This document shows, in pieces, positions 11,834-22,309 of a DNA stretch of 64,000 nt (position 1 is the stretch's first letter; the number at the start of each line of letters is the position of its first letter). This DNA is from Panicum virgatum. Its lineage: Eukaryota > Streptophyta > Magnoliopsida > Poales > Poaceae. Where the stretch lies: positions 40,564,118 to 40,628,117 of the forward strand of contig NC_053149.1 of NCBI RefSeq assembly GCF_016808335.1. The letters run 5' to 3'. Both the position numbers and the translations under genes were made by a program. The notes under the pieces were generated by a model. That model ran no database searches. It saw only the letters and a list, made by a program, of their open reading frames with translations, and was not told the origin of the DNA.

Positions 11834-13711
11834 TTAAACCCTGCTCGTCCTCGAGTAAGTCTTTGATAAAAATCAGCACTGCCTTTCAGTGTCCAATCCC
11901 TGCACTTGATCATACACGAGAAAACACAATGCTCCCAAAAAATATTTTGCAGTTAATAGTTCAATTTGTAACCAGCTTTTTCAATGTGGAAGGTAGATAC
12001 AAGTTAAATGCTTCCCCACAATTATTAAGCACATGCTCTCAAAATTAAACAAGTCTCAGAATTAAGAAAGTAAGTTCCATAAGTAATGCTAAACCAAGAT
12101 CAATAATTCAAACCTCATTGCAATTTGCTCATGGAAACTCTCAGCTCATCTTGTCTCTCAAACTTGCTAGAACTCTCTCCTTTCTTTCTCTCATATGTAT
12201 GTGTGAGGCTTTATCTGGAGCTCTAGAAAGGTTAGTCCTAACAAAAGATATTATAATCAAGATATTATCAAAACAAGAAATACTTCTTATGGATTTACCG
12301 AGACTCGTCAAAAAGACCATTGGAAAATAATTTTTTTTGTGGAGAGGGAGGGAATGGAACACACTCTTTAGATGGTGGACATGTGCAAATGGCAACGGTT
12401 GATCCCAAGGCATGACTGAAGTCCTTGTTATCAGATTGCACATGGTTGGAATAATTGAGTATAGAATAATCTTCAAAGTACCTGGAGTTTAATGAAGCTT
12501 AAGGAACCGAGGAGCTTTTCATCATCATTCATTTTTTTTCTTTTCTCTCTTCCTCTTTTTTTTCTTTCTTTCTTTTTGCTCCTCAGAACCGTTGGCAACA
12601 CAATGCACTTACTCCACCTCCCCCATGCTTGAACGTTTGCTTGTCCTCAAGCAATGAAGTGATGATAACTTGATGGAGTGAGTGCACAAAACCTTTATCA
12701 ATTCTCTGGACTCAATTTTGGAATTCAATGGAGCATCTCCTCGTGAAAGATTGAAGCCAACAGAGGAGGAAAAGGGGCAGGCCGGCCGGCCTAGGGGTGT
12801 TGAGCCGGCCGGCCTACTGCCTGTAGGCCTCCACTTCTTCGGATTTTTCTTCTGCGAACTCTTTGATGCTTCCCAAGCTTATGTTTTACTGAATTTTGCT
12901 CTTGATTCCACTGTTTTGCCGTCGAAATAAATATATACTCAATATATAGGTTGTGGTCAAGGAGGTATTTCACAAAAAGATGTTTTTGGTTAGGGGTGGA
13001 TATCCAGCGACGTTTGCGATGTTCCCGGTATAGAAACTCACAATGCATGGATAGAATGGCTAGCAAAAGAGAGGTACGCAAAAATACGGAATGGTCAGCT
13101 TCTTAGTCTCGTACCAAAGAAGATAAATCCTGAATTAATTCACCTGAAAATAATTCTCGCTCTATAGTTTGTTATGATATATCATTTAGGATTGTAGAAG
13201 GGTAGAGCAATTGTAAAAGGTATCATTGACAAGGTTAGCTCAAAATTAAATCCAAAATAAATTTTCCTTGACAAGCTTAAGTAAGAGAGCAAGAATAAAA
13301 GATATGGGTCTTAATTTATCATAACCGCCACAATTGAATTAGCCGGCATTTAATTAATTTTCAGATCATGTTGGAGAGAGCATTAGTTTAATCATGCATA
13401 AACCAAGCACAAGAAATTAGACAAAGCGGCAACGATCATCATATTTTAACATGGCACAAACTTTCTATCATCATTACTAACCATAACATTAAAGCGTAGG
13501 TGATGCATTTATTTATCATGGTGATGAAAGCAAAAGAAATCAAATTGCACACATGCTGAAATAAATAAAACAGAAAATTGCTACGCACACACAAGCTTGC
13601 ACACATGCTGAAAATAAATGAAAAGAAGTAGAAAAATCCAAACCACACGTGCGAGCATTTTATTCATGGTCTTGTCGTCGATCACTCTCCTTGATTGGCT
13701 CTTGCGTTGTA

Positions 13712-15354
13712 TCATTGGTCATAATACTGCTGAAATGCTCCTCCATTAAATTGTTCTGGTGGCGCCAGGTCTAGAAGTCCCATTTGATATGCAATTCCCG
13801 CAGTTCCATCTTCTAGTTGGGTTGTATGCCTCCGGATGGCGTCTATATCTTCCATGTTTCTTCTCGCATAGGCACCCATGATTCTCATTCCTTGTTCCGG
13901 TTGAGGGAGGTCAAAATATTGTGCTCCAAATGACGGGTCGGGCATCTCTCCTTGATATGATGAGGGTGGGTAGCTGTAGTTGCTAAATGATGGGGGTGCC
14001 GCCGCAGTGTGCCCCCATGCTTGTTCTTGGCTTCCTTCCCATTGACTCGTCCATCCTTGCGGGTATCCCTATCCACTTGATGCACCTTGAAATTCATTCC
14101 TCCAATAAGCGGAACTTGGCGGTAGAAGGTTTACTTCCAAGTCTTCTTATTGTGCCGATCCCGATGTTTTAACTCGCCAATCAGTCCTCCCTCTTGCAAA
14201 TAATTTCAGCCTTTGATCGGGGAGGGAAATATCCATCTCAGAAATAGTGAATCCCTTCTTTTCACCCCCTCCGATATAATGACCTTGCCTTAAATGATCA
14301 ATCCCAATATCTCTTTCCGGGACATAAAATTTTTGGATCACTCGTAACCTCGGATTCATGGCTCGGGCTATCATTGTGAGATAACACCCCGAACCAACTT
14401 CTCCCGTGCCGGATGATGCTTCACAAAGCCACCTTTCAACCATGATGTAGGTGGGATCAATTACTTGCTTCTTCACCAATGCAGCATACATCCAATTTAA
14501 TTCTTGGTCGGTGACCTTCGATTCTCTCATCCTCCCGAGAATTGTTTTGCTCAACCAAGAGTGGAATATTTGGAGGGTCACATTACTTATATTCTTCCTT
14601 TGGCGGTTGACATCTTTTGCTATTTTTGTCCAAAATCCATCAAGCTCTCCATCTTCAACTTGCACCATTTCATATGCATTACTTTTGAATCCGAGCAAAC
14701 TCCCTATTTCTCCATAGGTGATTACTTTCTCTTCATTCTTGAGCCGAAATTTCAGACGGAACTTCTTCATCATCCACCACTTCCGTAGATTTTTTCTAAT
14801 GTCATGAACATCTCAAGAGCCACTTCTTCTTGCATATCAACCGTGACACCGTCGGAAAATAACTTCCAACCGATGTTCTCCAAGAGCTCATAGATGTCAT
14901 GATGAAATCCCAGCTTCACCAATGCTTCATCATCAAAATCATAATTTGCTCGTAATCTTCCCTTCATGAATTTAAGCCTTTCTTCTTCTTCCTTCGACAA
15001 GATAATAAACTCATATTCTGAATTCTTGGGCTTGTATGGTGGTGGTGCGGATGACCTTGTCGAACGCCGTGGAGGAGGTGGCATCCCTTCGGTGAATCGC
15101 ACGGAGGAGCTTCTCGGGTCTCTCATTCCACCAAGGAGCAGCATGTCGCTCCTCGGTGCTGGGTTGTCTTCCTCCATGCTCCGCGGAGACTCGGAGACCG
15201 AGTGCTTCCGCGAAGAACTTGCCGATGCGTCGGATGTTGATGAACGCGTCCTTCTCCTCCCGGCGATGAACTTCATGAGGCCACTCATGGTGACTCCTTG
15301 CTGCACACACTCAAAAACAAACACACCGGGGGTTTCTTGCCGGCGGGAGAACAA
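13712..15354 (-). pseudogene. Athila ORF1-like region in three frames
   Basis: Three minus-strand reading frames follow one another: 15354-14770 (194 aa; Ser/Arg-rich start, then DFDDEALVKLGFHHDIYEL), 14773-14147 (208 aa; KVITYGEIGSLLGF, LNWMYAALVKKQVIDPTYIM) and 13945-13712 (77 aa). The style matches the 'Arabidopsis retrotransposon ORF-1 (Athila)' protein family, an accessory product of unknown function in Athila elements. The first two frames overlap by four bases (ATGA). This could be a frameshift lesion or a translational coupling point; I favour a lesion. There are no membrane segments to support an envelope role. The region lies where Athila elements usually carry an extra 3' frame. 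Confidence 0.6.
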
Positions 15355-15369
15355 TATATCGAAGAGTGG

Positions 15370-16717
15370 AACAAACTAGGAATTGTGGTGAATTTTCTGA
15401 GATTTTTGGAGTAGATTTTGGTGGACGAATTTTTCAGGGCTATAACTGATGTTTCTGGGCGAAGAACTTGAAGAACATAAGTAAGGAACTGAGTGAGGAG
15501 TATACCTGCCAAAGAGGAGCACCATAGGGGTTAAATAGGGGTCAGGCCGGCCGGCCTAGGGCCTTGGGGCCAGCCGGCCTAGGGGATTCCTGGCTCCTCT
15601 CCACTTCAATTTTCTCTGGTGGCTTCCTGGTGCAATTATTCGCTTATGTCCAGTACATCTTGCATGCTTTGCACCGTCCAAATCCTGTGAACCACTCCTT
15701 CTTTGCCTTTGATGTCCACTTGCAACATTATTTCTCCACTTTGTGTAATTCACCTTGTCCCATGCTTCATCATGCATCACATGGTGCCATCTTTGCTGAA
15801 AATCACATGTCCTTCCATGCATGGCTGCTCCCTCCTTTGAATTATTTGCATGTGGTGGTAGGTAGAGAGCACAACTCTTTCCCGTGAACTCACTTTGATC
15901 AATGGATGTTAATCAAGCACATAAACCCTTTCCAAATCATGCTTAGATGTTTAATCCTCCTCTAACTTCGAAATTTCAGAATTGACTCAAAGCATGCAAT
16001 GAGTTTAAATGAATAATCAGAGGGGAATTGAAACGTCTTTACATTTGTAAGTCGAAAAATATTTCCCGACTACATTAATTTTGATTGCACCGGAACCGTT
16101 CACTTTCATGAATTGATAGCGAACAATCTCGAATTCAACCGTGGGTCTTGGGTTTAGGTTCTAATTTTTGCCAAAATGAGAGAGAGAATTTCGAAAAAGA
16201 GAGTAATTAAGGTTAGAAAAATTCTAGTCCTATGGTGATGAAACTAAAAATTCTCTCTATATTTGTGCGAACCTACGCATCAAGAATTTAAGTAATATAA
16301 ACATAGCGCGGCTCTACTCGTGTGTTTTATCTCAACTTAGTCCGGCCGTCATGGACAGGATGGTCGCCAAAAATGGGTATGAAATTTTGGATGTAGCTTT
16401 CTCAAGAAGAAGCAAATAAATCATAGGATGGCTCATGTCATTGGTTTAAAATAAGAAACAACATCGAAATGACCGAGCGAATAAAATCCAAATTGAATTG
16501 TTCGACAGAACGACCAATTGTTCAAAAGTGTATCATGTTCTTGCGTAGCAAAATTCTCGACTCACTTACCTAAACTTTTCGCGGGTTGTCCTCCCGGCAG
16601 CTTATTCTTGACTCGACGAACGGGTTGAACTCCCGGCAGCTTTATTCTTGACTCGACGAACGGGTTGCCTCCCACGAAGCACTTCGTTTATAGTCTACAG
16701 CTAGACTTTCTTCTTCT
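15370..16717. other. Non-coding internal part of the Athila-like element
   Basis: I see no gene. The stretch holds a pair of GGCCGGCC-type palindromes (15544-15557 and about 15571-15581) and a two-copy tandem repeat of about 38 bp (about 16592-16668, 'ccggcagctt' and 'gactcgacgaacgggttg' in each). Pol would be expected between gag and this side of the element but is absent. Confidence 0.6.
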
Positions 16718-18429
16718 TCACTTCGGACCAATGCTCGGTGATGGCGCTGCAGTCTTGGGTACCCACTTCCGCACAATCCTTGGTGCGGGTTTGTCTTCTA
16801 CGTTAGTCGTCTTTTTGGTCTTCACAGGCGGGCTTTTAGCTTTCTTCTTGACGGGTGCAATGATCTTCTTTGTCACGATGGACGCGACGACTTCTATCTC
16901 CTTCTTCGCTTCCTTCTTGTTCGGCTCCTCTTCTTTCTTTGGCTTCTCCTCTGTGACACGGCGGTGAGGCGGAATATATTTGACATTGATCATGTTGCAT
17001 ACCTCGAGGCGTGGATGAAACTTGAATTCGCTTGTGGTGCCATTGATGTCGAACTTTATCTCCCCATTGCCAACGTCGATGTTTGCCCTTGCGGTCTTGA
17101 GGAAAGGCCTCCCAAGTATGAGAGGCGCCTTGCTCCCTTCTCCCATATCGAGAATCACAAAGTCAATAGGGACTAAGTGTTCTCCAATCTTCACGGGTAC
17201 ATCTTCGGCGATTCCCAAAGGATAGCGAATGGAATTGTCCGCTAACTCTAGGCACATTGCGGTGGGCTCCGGCTCCGGTAAGCGTAGCTTCTCGAACACA
17301 TTCTTTGGCATGACGCTCACACTTGCACCGAGATCACAAAGTGCTCTTTCGAACATAAGAGATCCAATGGAACACGGGATGGTAGGACATCTGGGGTCCC
17401 TCTTCTTTTCAGGAGCTTCATTAGCGATTGCCGCGCTACATTCCTCGGTTAGCTTGACAGTGCTTGGAGGTATCTCGCGCTTGTTTCCCATGATGTCTTT
17501 GAAGTAGCGAGAATACGTCGGAACTTTGCGATATCGTGGCCTTGGCGGTAGAATCTTGGTGTCTATATCATCTAGCTCAAACTCCGGCTCTTCGGTGACT
17601 ATCTCTGGCATAGGAGTAGGTGCCTTCTCCTTGATGATGGTTTCCACTTCAACTCTTGGCTTAGGCTTCCTTGCTCCCGCCGCATGTTCGGGTTCTTCGG
17701 TCTCCTTTTCCGAGCGAGTTTGAATTGCCTTAGCCGTCTCCGGACTTTGAGGTTGTCCGGGCAATTTTCCTTCGTTGCTAGATAGGCGTCCGGCGAGCTG
17801 GGCTACTTGTGTTTCTAGCATCTTCATCATGTTGAGTACTTGAAGGTTAGAGCTCCCGACTTCCGTCACCTTGCCATCAATGTTCTCCAAGATCTTGTCC
17901 ATAGCCTTGAACTTGGTGACGGTGTCCTTGTTAATCTTGCCTTGCTCCTCCATGAACTCCTTCAATTGTATACGAAGAGGCACCGAGATTTGAATGGAAG
18001 AGCTTGCATTAAACTGGGGTCTACCTTGCCCGTAGCGGAAGTTGGTCGGCGGAATCCATTCTCCCTTCTTCATGTAGTCGAGCATCTTGGCTTCCTCCAG
18101 GCAATTCTTTTATACATGGTCGTACTCTCCACATTCTTCACATGTAGACCTCGCTTCAGCCGCCTTCAAATCGATAGCTTGGGCTTCTCTCTTTTCCAAT
18201 TCCATCTTCTCCAACCTTCTCATGAGCGAGTCGATCTTCCCTTCTAGCACTTCTTCGCGTTCCACTTGTAATACACTCTTCGCGGCGCCCACGGATTGGA
18301 GTGGTTGTAGGCGCCCCGATGATGCCCATGCGTCATTGTCCGCCACCTTCTTGAATAGCTTGAAAACTTGAGTAGGCGTGAGCTCAATGATAGAACCTCC
18401 GGCCGATGCGTCAATGATCCCCCTTGATG
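16718..18429 (-). pseudogene. gag C-terminus and protease, Athila-like
   Basis: Continuation, beyond the nested copia insertion, of the gag that starts at 32262. In order: a coiled, charged gag segment (LEGKIDSLMRRLEKMELEK), a CCHC zinc knuckle (CEECGEY-H) that is cut by an in-frame stop at about 18108-18110, then a 455-codon open stretch from 18085 with a retroviral-type aspartic protease (CDLGASVSVMP, in place of the DTG core; later PLILGRPFLKTA), ending in a Lys/Pro-rich tail. The protease core D-L-G-A-S is the usual Athila form. No polymerase follows. Confidence 0.75.
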
Positions 18430-18879
18430 CAGTGTGTAAGCATCTAGGCCCTCAAGGTATGTTTCGGTGATTAATGACAACCATTATTGTGACTAATGAG
18501 TTTGTGCAGCTTAATAGATCATTATCGCTCATTTGGTCATATGTCAAAAGAGGCCCCTAAATTTCGTTATTCAAAAAGGCGATCTCGGTATTCATCTCAA
18601 ATATATAACAAGACTAAGGATCTTTCTAGTCATAAGTGTCGTAAGGTTGAGAAGGACACTTAGGTTAGTATAGGTTTCATAGTTTTGTAGTGATCGCACT
18701 ATTAAGAGGAGTTAAGGTCAAGTAACTTGAGCATGGACATGGTCATTTGAAAATGGATGCACACTATGGTCACTCAGGTTTCTAGAAGTACAAATAAGTG
18801 GTTTCAACTTATATCTCAAGAATATTTGGATTTCACTCAAGACTCAAATCAGAAAAGGCAAAATCAGAAAAAGTCTATA

Positions 18880-19341
18880 CACCGGTTTAACCGACGCTTC
18901 CACTTTTCTATACGTCGGTTAAACGCAGTCAGCAGAGTCTGGACAGGTTCTATACACCGGTTAAACCGATGTTGTTTGAATTAACGTCGGTGCATTAGTC
19001 CAGAGTTGGTTTTTCCAGGGCATTTCAAGTTCAATACACCGGTTAAACCGACGCTGTTTGAAATGAGACGTCGGTGCAATTGACCAGTGAGATGGTTTTT
19101 TCAGGGATTTCAGAAGTTGTACTCACCGGTTAAACCGACGATGGTTTTGAGTTAACGTCGGTGCAGTTGTCCAGAGACTTGGTTTTTCAGTTGATCAGTG
19201 GACAACTACACTCACCGGTTAAACCGATGATACGTCGGTTAATCTGCTCGAGTTGTAATGGCTAGTTTTCAGAATGGGCAGTTTACATTCATCGGTTAAA
19301 CCGACGCTGGCTATTGGAGGATCGTCGGATTAACCGGCGCT
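18880..19341. promoter_or_regulatory. Palindromic CACCGGTTAAACCGACG array in U3
   Basis: About six units pair CACCGGTTAAACCGACG (or GATG) with a later CGTCGGTGCA or CGTCGGTTAA, so each half is an inverted partner of the other. I count nine ACCGAC or GTCGGT cores in about 460 bp, far above chance. ACCGAC fits RCCGAC, the DRE/CRT core bound by CBF/DREB factors in cold and drought responses, and GGTTAA fits the GT-element core. The array ends about 50 bp before the TATA box at 19393. The twin array in the 3' LTR is at 30308-30769. Regulatory use is inference. Confidence 0.5.
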
Positions 19342-19392
19342 ACGCAGTTTTCTGGCAGCTTTTCTCCAACGGCTCTATTCGTGTGAGCTGCC

Positions 19393-19400
19393 TATATATA
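19393..19400 (+). promoter_or_regulatory. TATA box of the copia LTR
   Basis: TATATATA lies about 50 bp after the palindromic array; the 3' LTR has the same at 30821-30828. The two solo LTRs have TATATATAT at the equivalent place (8565-8573 and about 54838-54846). This is the likely start site region for the element's RNA. Confidence 0.6.
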
Positions 19401-20118
19401 CCCCTCCAATGGGTCATTTTGCACTCTCTTGACACCAGGCTACATTCATACACTATACTCTTGTTGAGAGCCACCTTGAGCTTCATCATTCACATATTTG
19501 TTCATTCAATCAATCAAGAAGCAAGACTAAGGACTTGAGCAGAGAGAAGCTTGTGTGCATCCGTTCTTGGTGATCGGTTCTTGCTCAACTGAAGACCCTA
19601 GCTTGTTACTCTTGGTGATTGGCAGCACCTAGGCGATCTTGGTGATTGAAGGTGTTTCTTCCGGAGCTTGCCAACGATTGTGGGAGCCCGAAGAAGGTTG
19701 TACGTGGCTTGAGCTCCACCACGCCGGGATGGTGAACGGAGACTCTTAGTGAGCGCCCTCGTCTCGGTGACTTGGGAGGTGACAAGACTCTTAGTGAGTG
19801 TCACAACGTGGATTAGGGGTGTGTGCCAACACATCGACACCACGGGAAAAAATCCAGTTGTCTCTTTCCCACTCTTTACTTTCAAGCACTTACATTCATG
19901 CAATTATTCATGTGCTTGACCTTAGAGATCATAGCTTAGCTCTACCTTGCTTAGTTTCTTATCTAGTTGTTTCTTCGTAAGCTTGTGTGGTTTGCTTAGC
20001 TAGCCGGTTGGTGAATTGAGCCTTACTAGTATTGAATAGGTTAAGGTTGCTTTACTTTGTTTTAGAGATTTGAAAAAGGCCCAATTCACCCCCCCTCTTG
20101 GTCCATCGATCCCTACGA

Positions 20119-20131
20119 TTGGTATCAGAGC
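20119..20131 (+). other. Primer binding site, tRNA-iMet
   Basis: TTGGTATCAGAGC follows the LTR by one or two bases. TGGTATCAGAGC is the usual complement of the 3' end of plant initiator tRNA-Met in copia elements, where minus-strand DNA synthesis is primed. Confidence 0.85.
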
Positions 20132-20173
20132 CTCGTTGCTCATTTGGATCATTAGGCTTCACCTCCTAGAGCT

Positions 20174-22293
20174 ATGGCCAAGATGGGAGGTTCGCCGCCT
20201 CACTTCGAGGGCAAGAACTTTGCCTATTGGAAAGTTCGTATGGCCGCATACCTTGATGCGATTGCCCCCGAAGTGTGGTTGGCAACAAAGACGGGTTCAC
20301 CGGAACTCCCACCTCGGAGCAATTAAAATGGAATGCTAAGGCAAGAAATACAATTTTCGAAGCCATTAGTGAGGAAGTATTTGCTAGAGTAAATGGCATG
20401 GACTTAGCAAGTGATATATGGAAAGAGCTTTTTGAAATTCATGAAGACTCCACAAAAGTCTGTGAACAAAAATATCACTTGTTTAGAGCTAAGTATGATT
20501 CCTTTAAGATGCTAGCTCACGAAAATTACAATGATATGTATTCTCGCTTGAGTGTCATTGTCAAGGACATTAATGCACTTGAAGTTTCTAAAATTGACAG
20601 TGGCTCTATCAATCGCAAGATTCTCATGCTCCTTCCGAAGCCCAAGTACAACATCATCAATGCTATGCTTCAAAAGGAGAATCTTGATACAATGGAAGTA
20701 GGAGAGCTTGTGGGCGAAATTCGCGCTCATGAAATGGGTATCCTTGGTATGTCCGAAGAGCCAACTACAAGCAAGTCAATCGCTCTCAAAACCAAGGCAA
20801 ACAAGCCCCGCAAGCTCAAGATGATCAAGCAAGAATCAAGCTCAAGCAATGAAGAAGAAGATCATCATGAAAGCTCATCCGATGATGAAGAAGATGGAGA
20901 ACTTGCTCGCATGATGAGAAAGTTCACACGCTTGAGCGACAAGATAAACAAGAAGGGTTACAACTTTGACCCTAAAAGAAGAATGTTCCGGCCAAGGGAA
21001 GACATCAAAAACAAAACTTGCTACAATTGTGGAGAAAAAGGTCACATCTCTCCAAATTGCCCCAAGCCGGACAAGAGAAAGAAGGACAACAAGAGCAAGC
21101 ATCGCCATGATTCAAGCGATGATGATGAAGATGAGAAGAAGAACAAAAACAAGAAACTTGGGAAGAAGAAGAGCCACGACAAGAAGACCAAGCTCTTCCC
21201 AAAGAAAAAGGGCAACGCCAAGAGAAGCTTCTTGGTAGAAAAACAAGAGTGGGTGACCGATGTCTCATTAAGCGAAGAGTCAAGTGATGAGGAAGAAGAT
21301 ATCGTCACCATCGCCCTCACCAATGAAGAATCATCGCTACCTCCACCTCCCATGTGGCTCATGGCAAAAGATAAAACAAAGGTATGTGAGGAGGATAGTG
21401 ATAGTGATAATAATAGTGATGATGAGCTTGACCCTTTTGAGTTTACTAACCTCATTAATGAGTATACATCCATCATCAAGAGGGAAAAGGGTAAAGTCAA
21501 GATTCTTGAGAGCACTCATGCCAAGTTGGAGCTTGCCCACTCCGACTTGCTTGGCAAGTACAATGACTTGCTCAAAAAGCACAATGAGTCACTTGTACTT
21601 GCTAAGTAAGTTGAAGAGAGCCACAAAAAGCTTAAACAAGAGCATAGGGAGTTGGCTCACAAATATCAAGAACTTGAATTTGCCTATGAAGCAATTGACC
21701 CAAGTCTTGAGAACTTTGTCAATGAAACTATTGAAAAGGTCAATGCTTCTACTTCATGTGATGACCTACTCATTAATGCAAATACCACTAATATTGTGCC
21801 CGAGCTTGCTCCTTCTAGGGAAAAGGAATTGATGGATCAAGTGGCAAGCCTCAAGAGTAGTGTGGAGAAGCTCTCAAGAGGAGAATACATCCACAAGGAA
21901 ATTCTCTTCAACAATGCTCGTGACTATGGCAAGAGAGGTCTTGGTTCATTTCCGGAGCCAAATCAAGGCACTACTCCTTCTCCGGAGATCAAGACTAGCT
22001 TCATCAAAGAAGTTGGTTCATATTGCCAACATTGCCAAGTCACTGGGCACCACACTAGGGAGTGCACCTTACCATCACGCCCTCTTCCCACTTTACCAAA
22101 GAATTACTCTTCAATGTTTCAAAATAACCATTTTCTCTTGAGTAAAGTGAAGGGCAAGGTGAAGGCCAAATTCATTGGCAAAATTGCTAAAGAGTCAAAG
22201 AAAAAGCTCCCCAAGCAACTTTGGGTCCCAAAAGCTCTTGTCACACATATGCAAGGCCCAAAGCTTGTTTGGGTTCCTAAAACTCAAAAGTGA
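20174..22293 (+). pseudogene. gag of the SIRE-like element, broken
   Basis: The ATG at 20174 starts a frame with the copia gag opening (FEGKNFAYWKVRMAAYL). The frame shifts near 20275-20290, after which the capsid-like part continues (DLASDIWKELFEIHEDSTKV; LLPKPKYNIINAML). A CCHC zinc knuckle follows (CYNCGEKGHISPNC), then Lys/Asp/Glu-rich stretches and a coiled-coil-like region (LAHSDLLGKYNDLLKKHNE) interrupted by a TAA at 21607-21609. A second Cys/His cluster appears later (CQHCQVTGHHTREC), and the frame closes at 22291-22293. The product would package element RNA; with two lesions it cannot make the full protein. Confidence 0.85.
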
Positions 22294-22309
22294 ATTCTCA
22301 TGTGTGTAG

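Larger units (their letters stand above)
18435..20117 (+). repeat. 5' LTR of the SIRE-like element
   Basis: Begins TGTAAGCATC and ends ATCCCTACG; the 3' LTR ends in the canonical CA instead. It contains the palindromic array at 18880-19341 and a TATA box at 19393-19400, followed by the presumed transcript start and a C/T-rich terminus. Confidence 0.9.

Noticed and set aside
18880..19341. CRISPR-like array (regular repeats with spacers)
   Set aside because: Units are variable, palindromic, unevenly spaced and lie inside LTRs of a plant retrotransposon; no cas genes and a eukaryotic context.
21042..21515. 157-codon Ser/Leu-rich minus-strand frame
   Set aside because: Mirror of the Lys/Asp/Glu-rich gag segment of the copia element.
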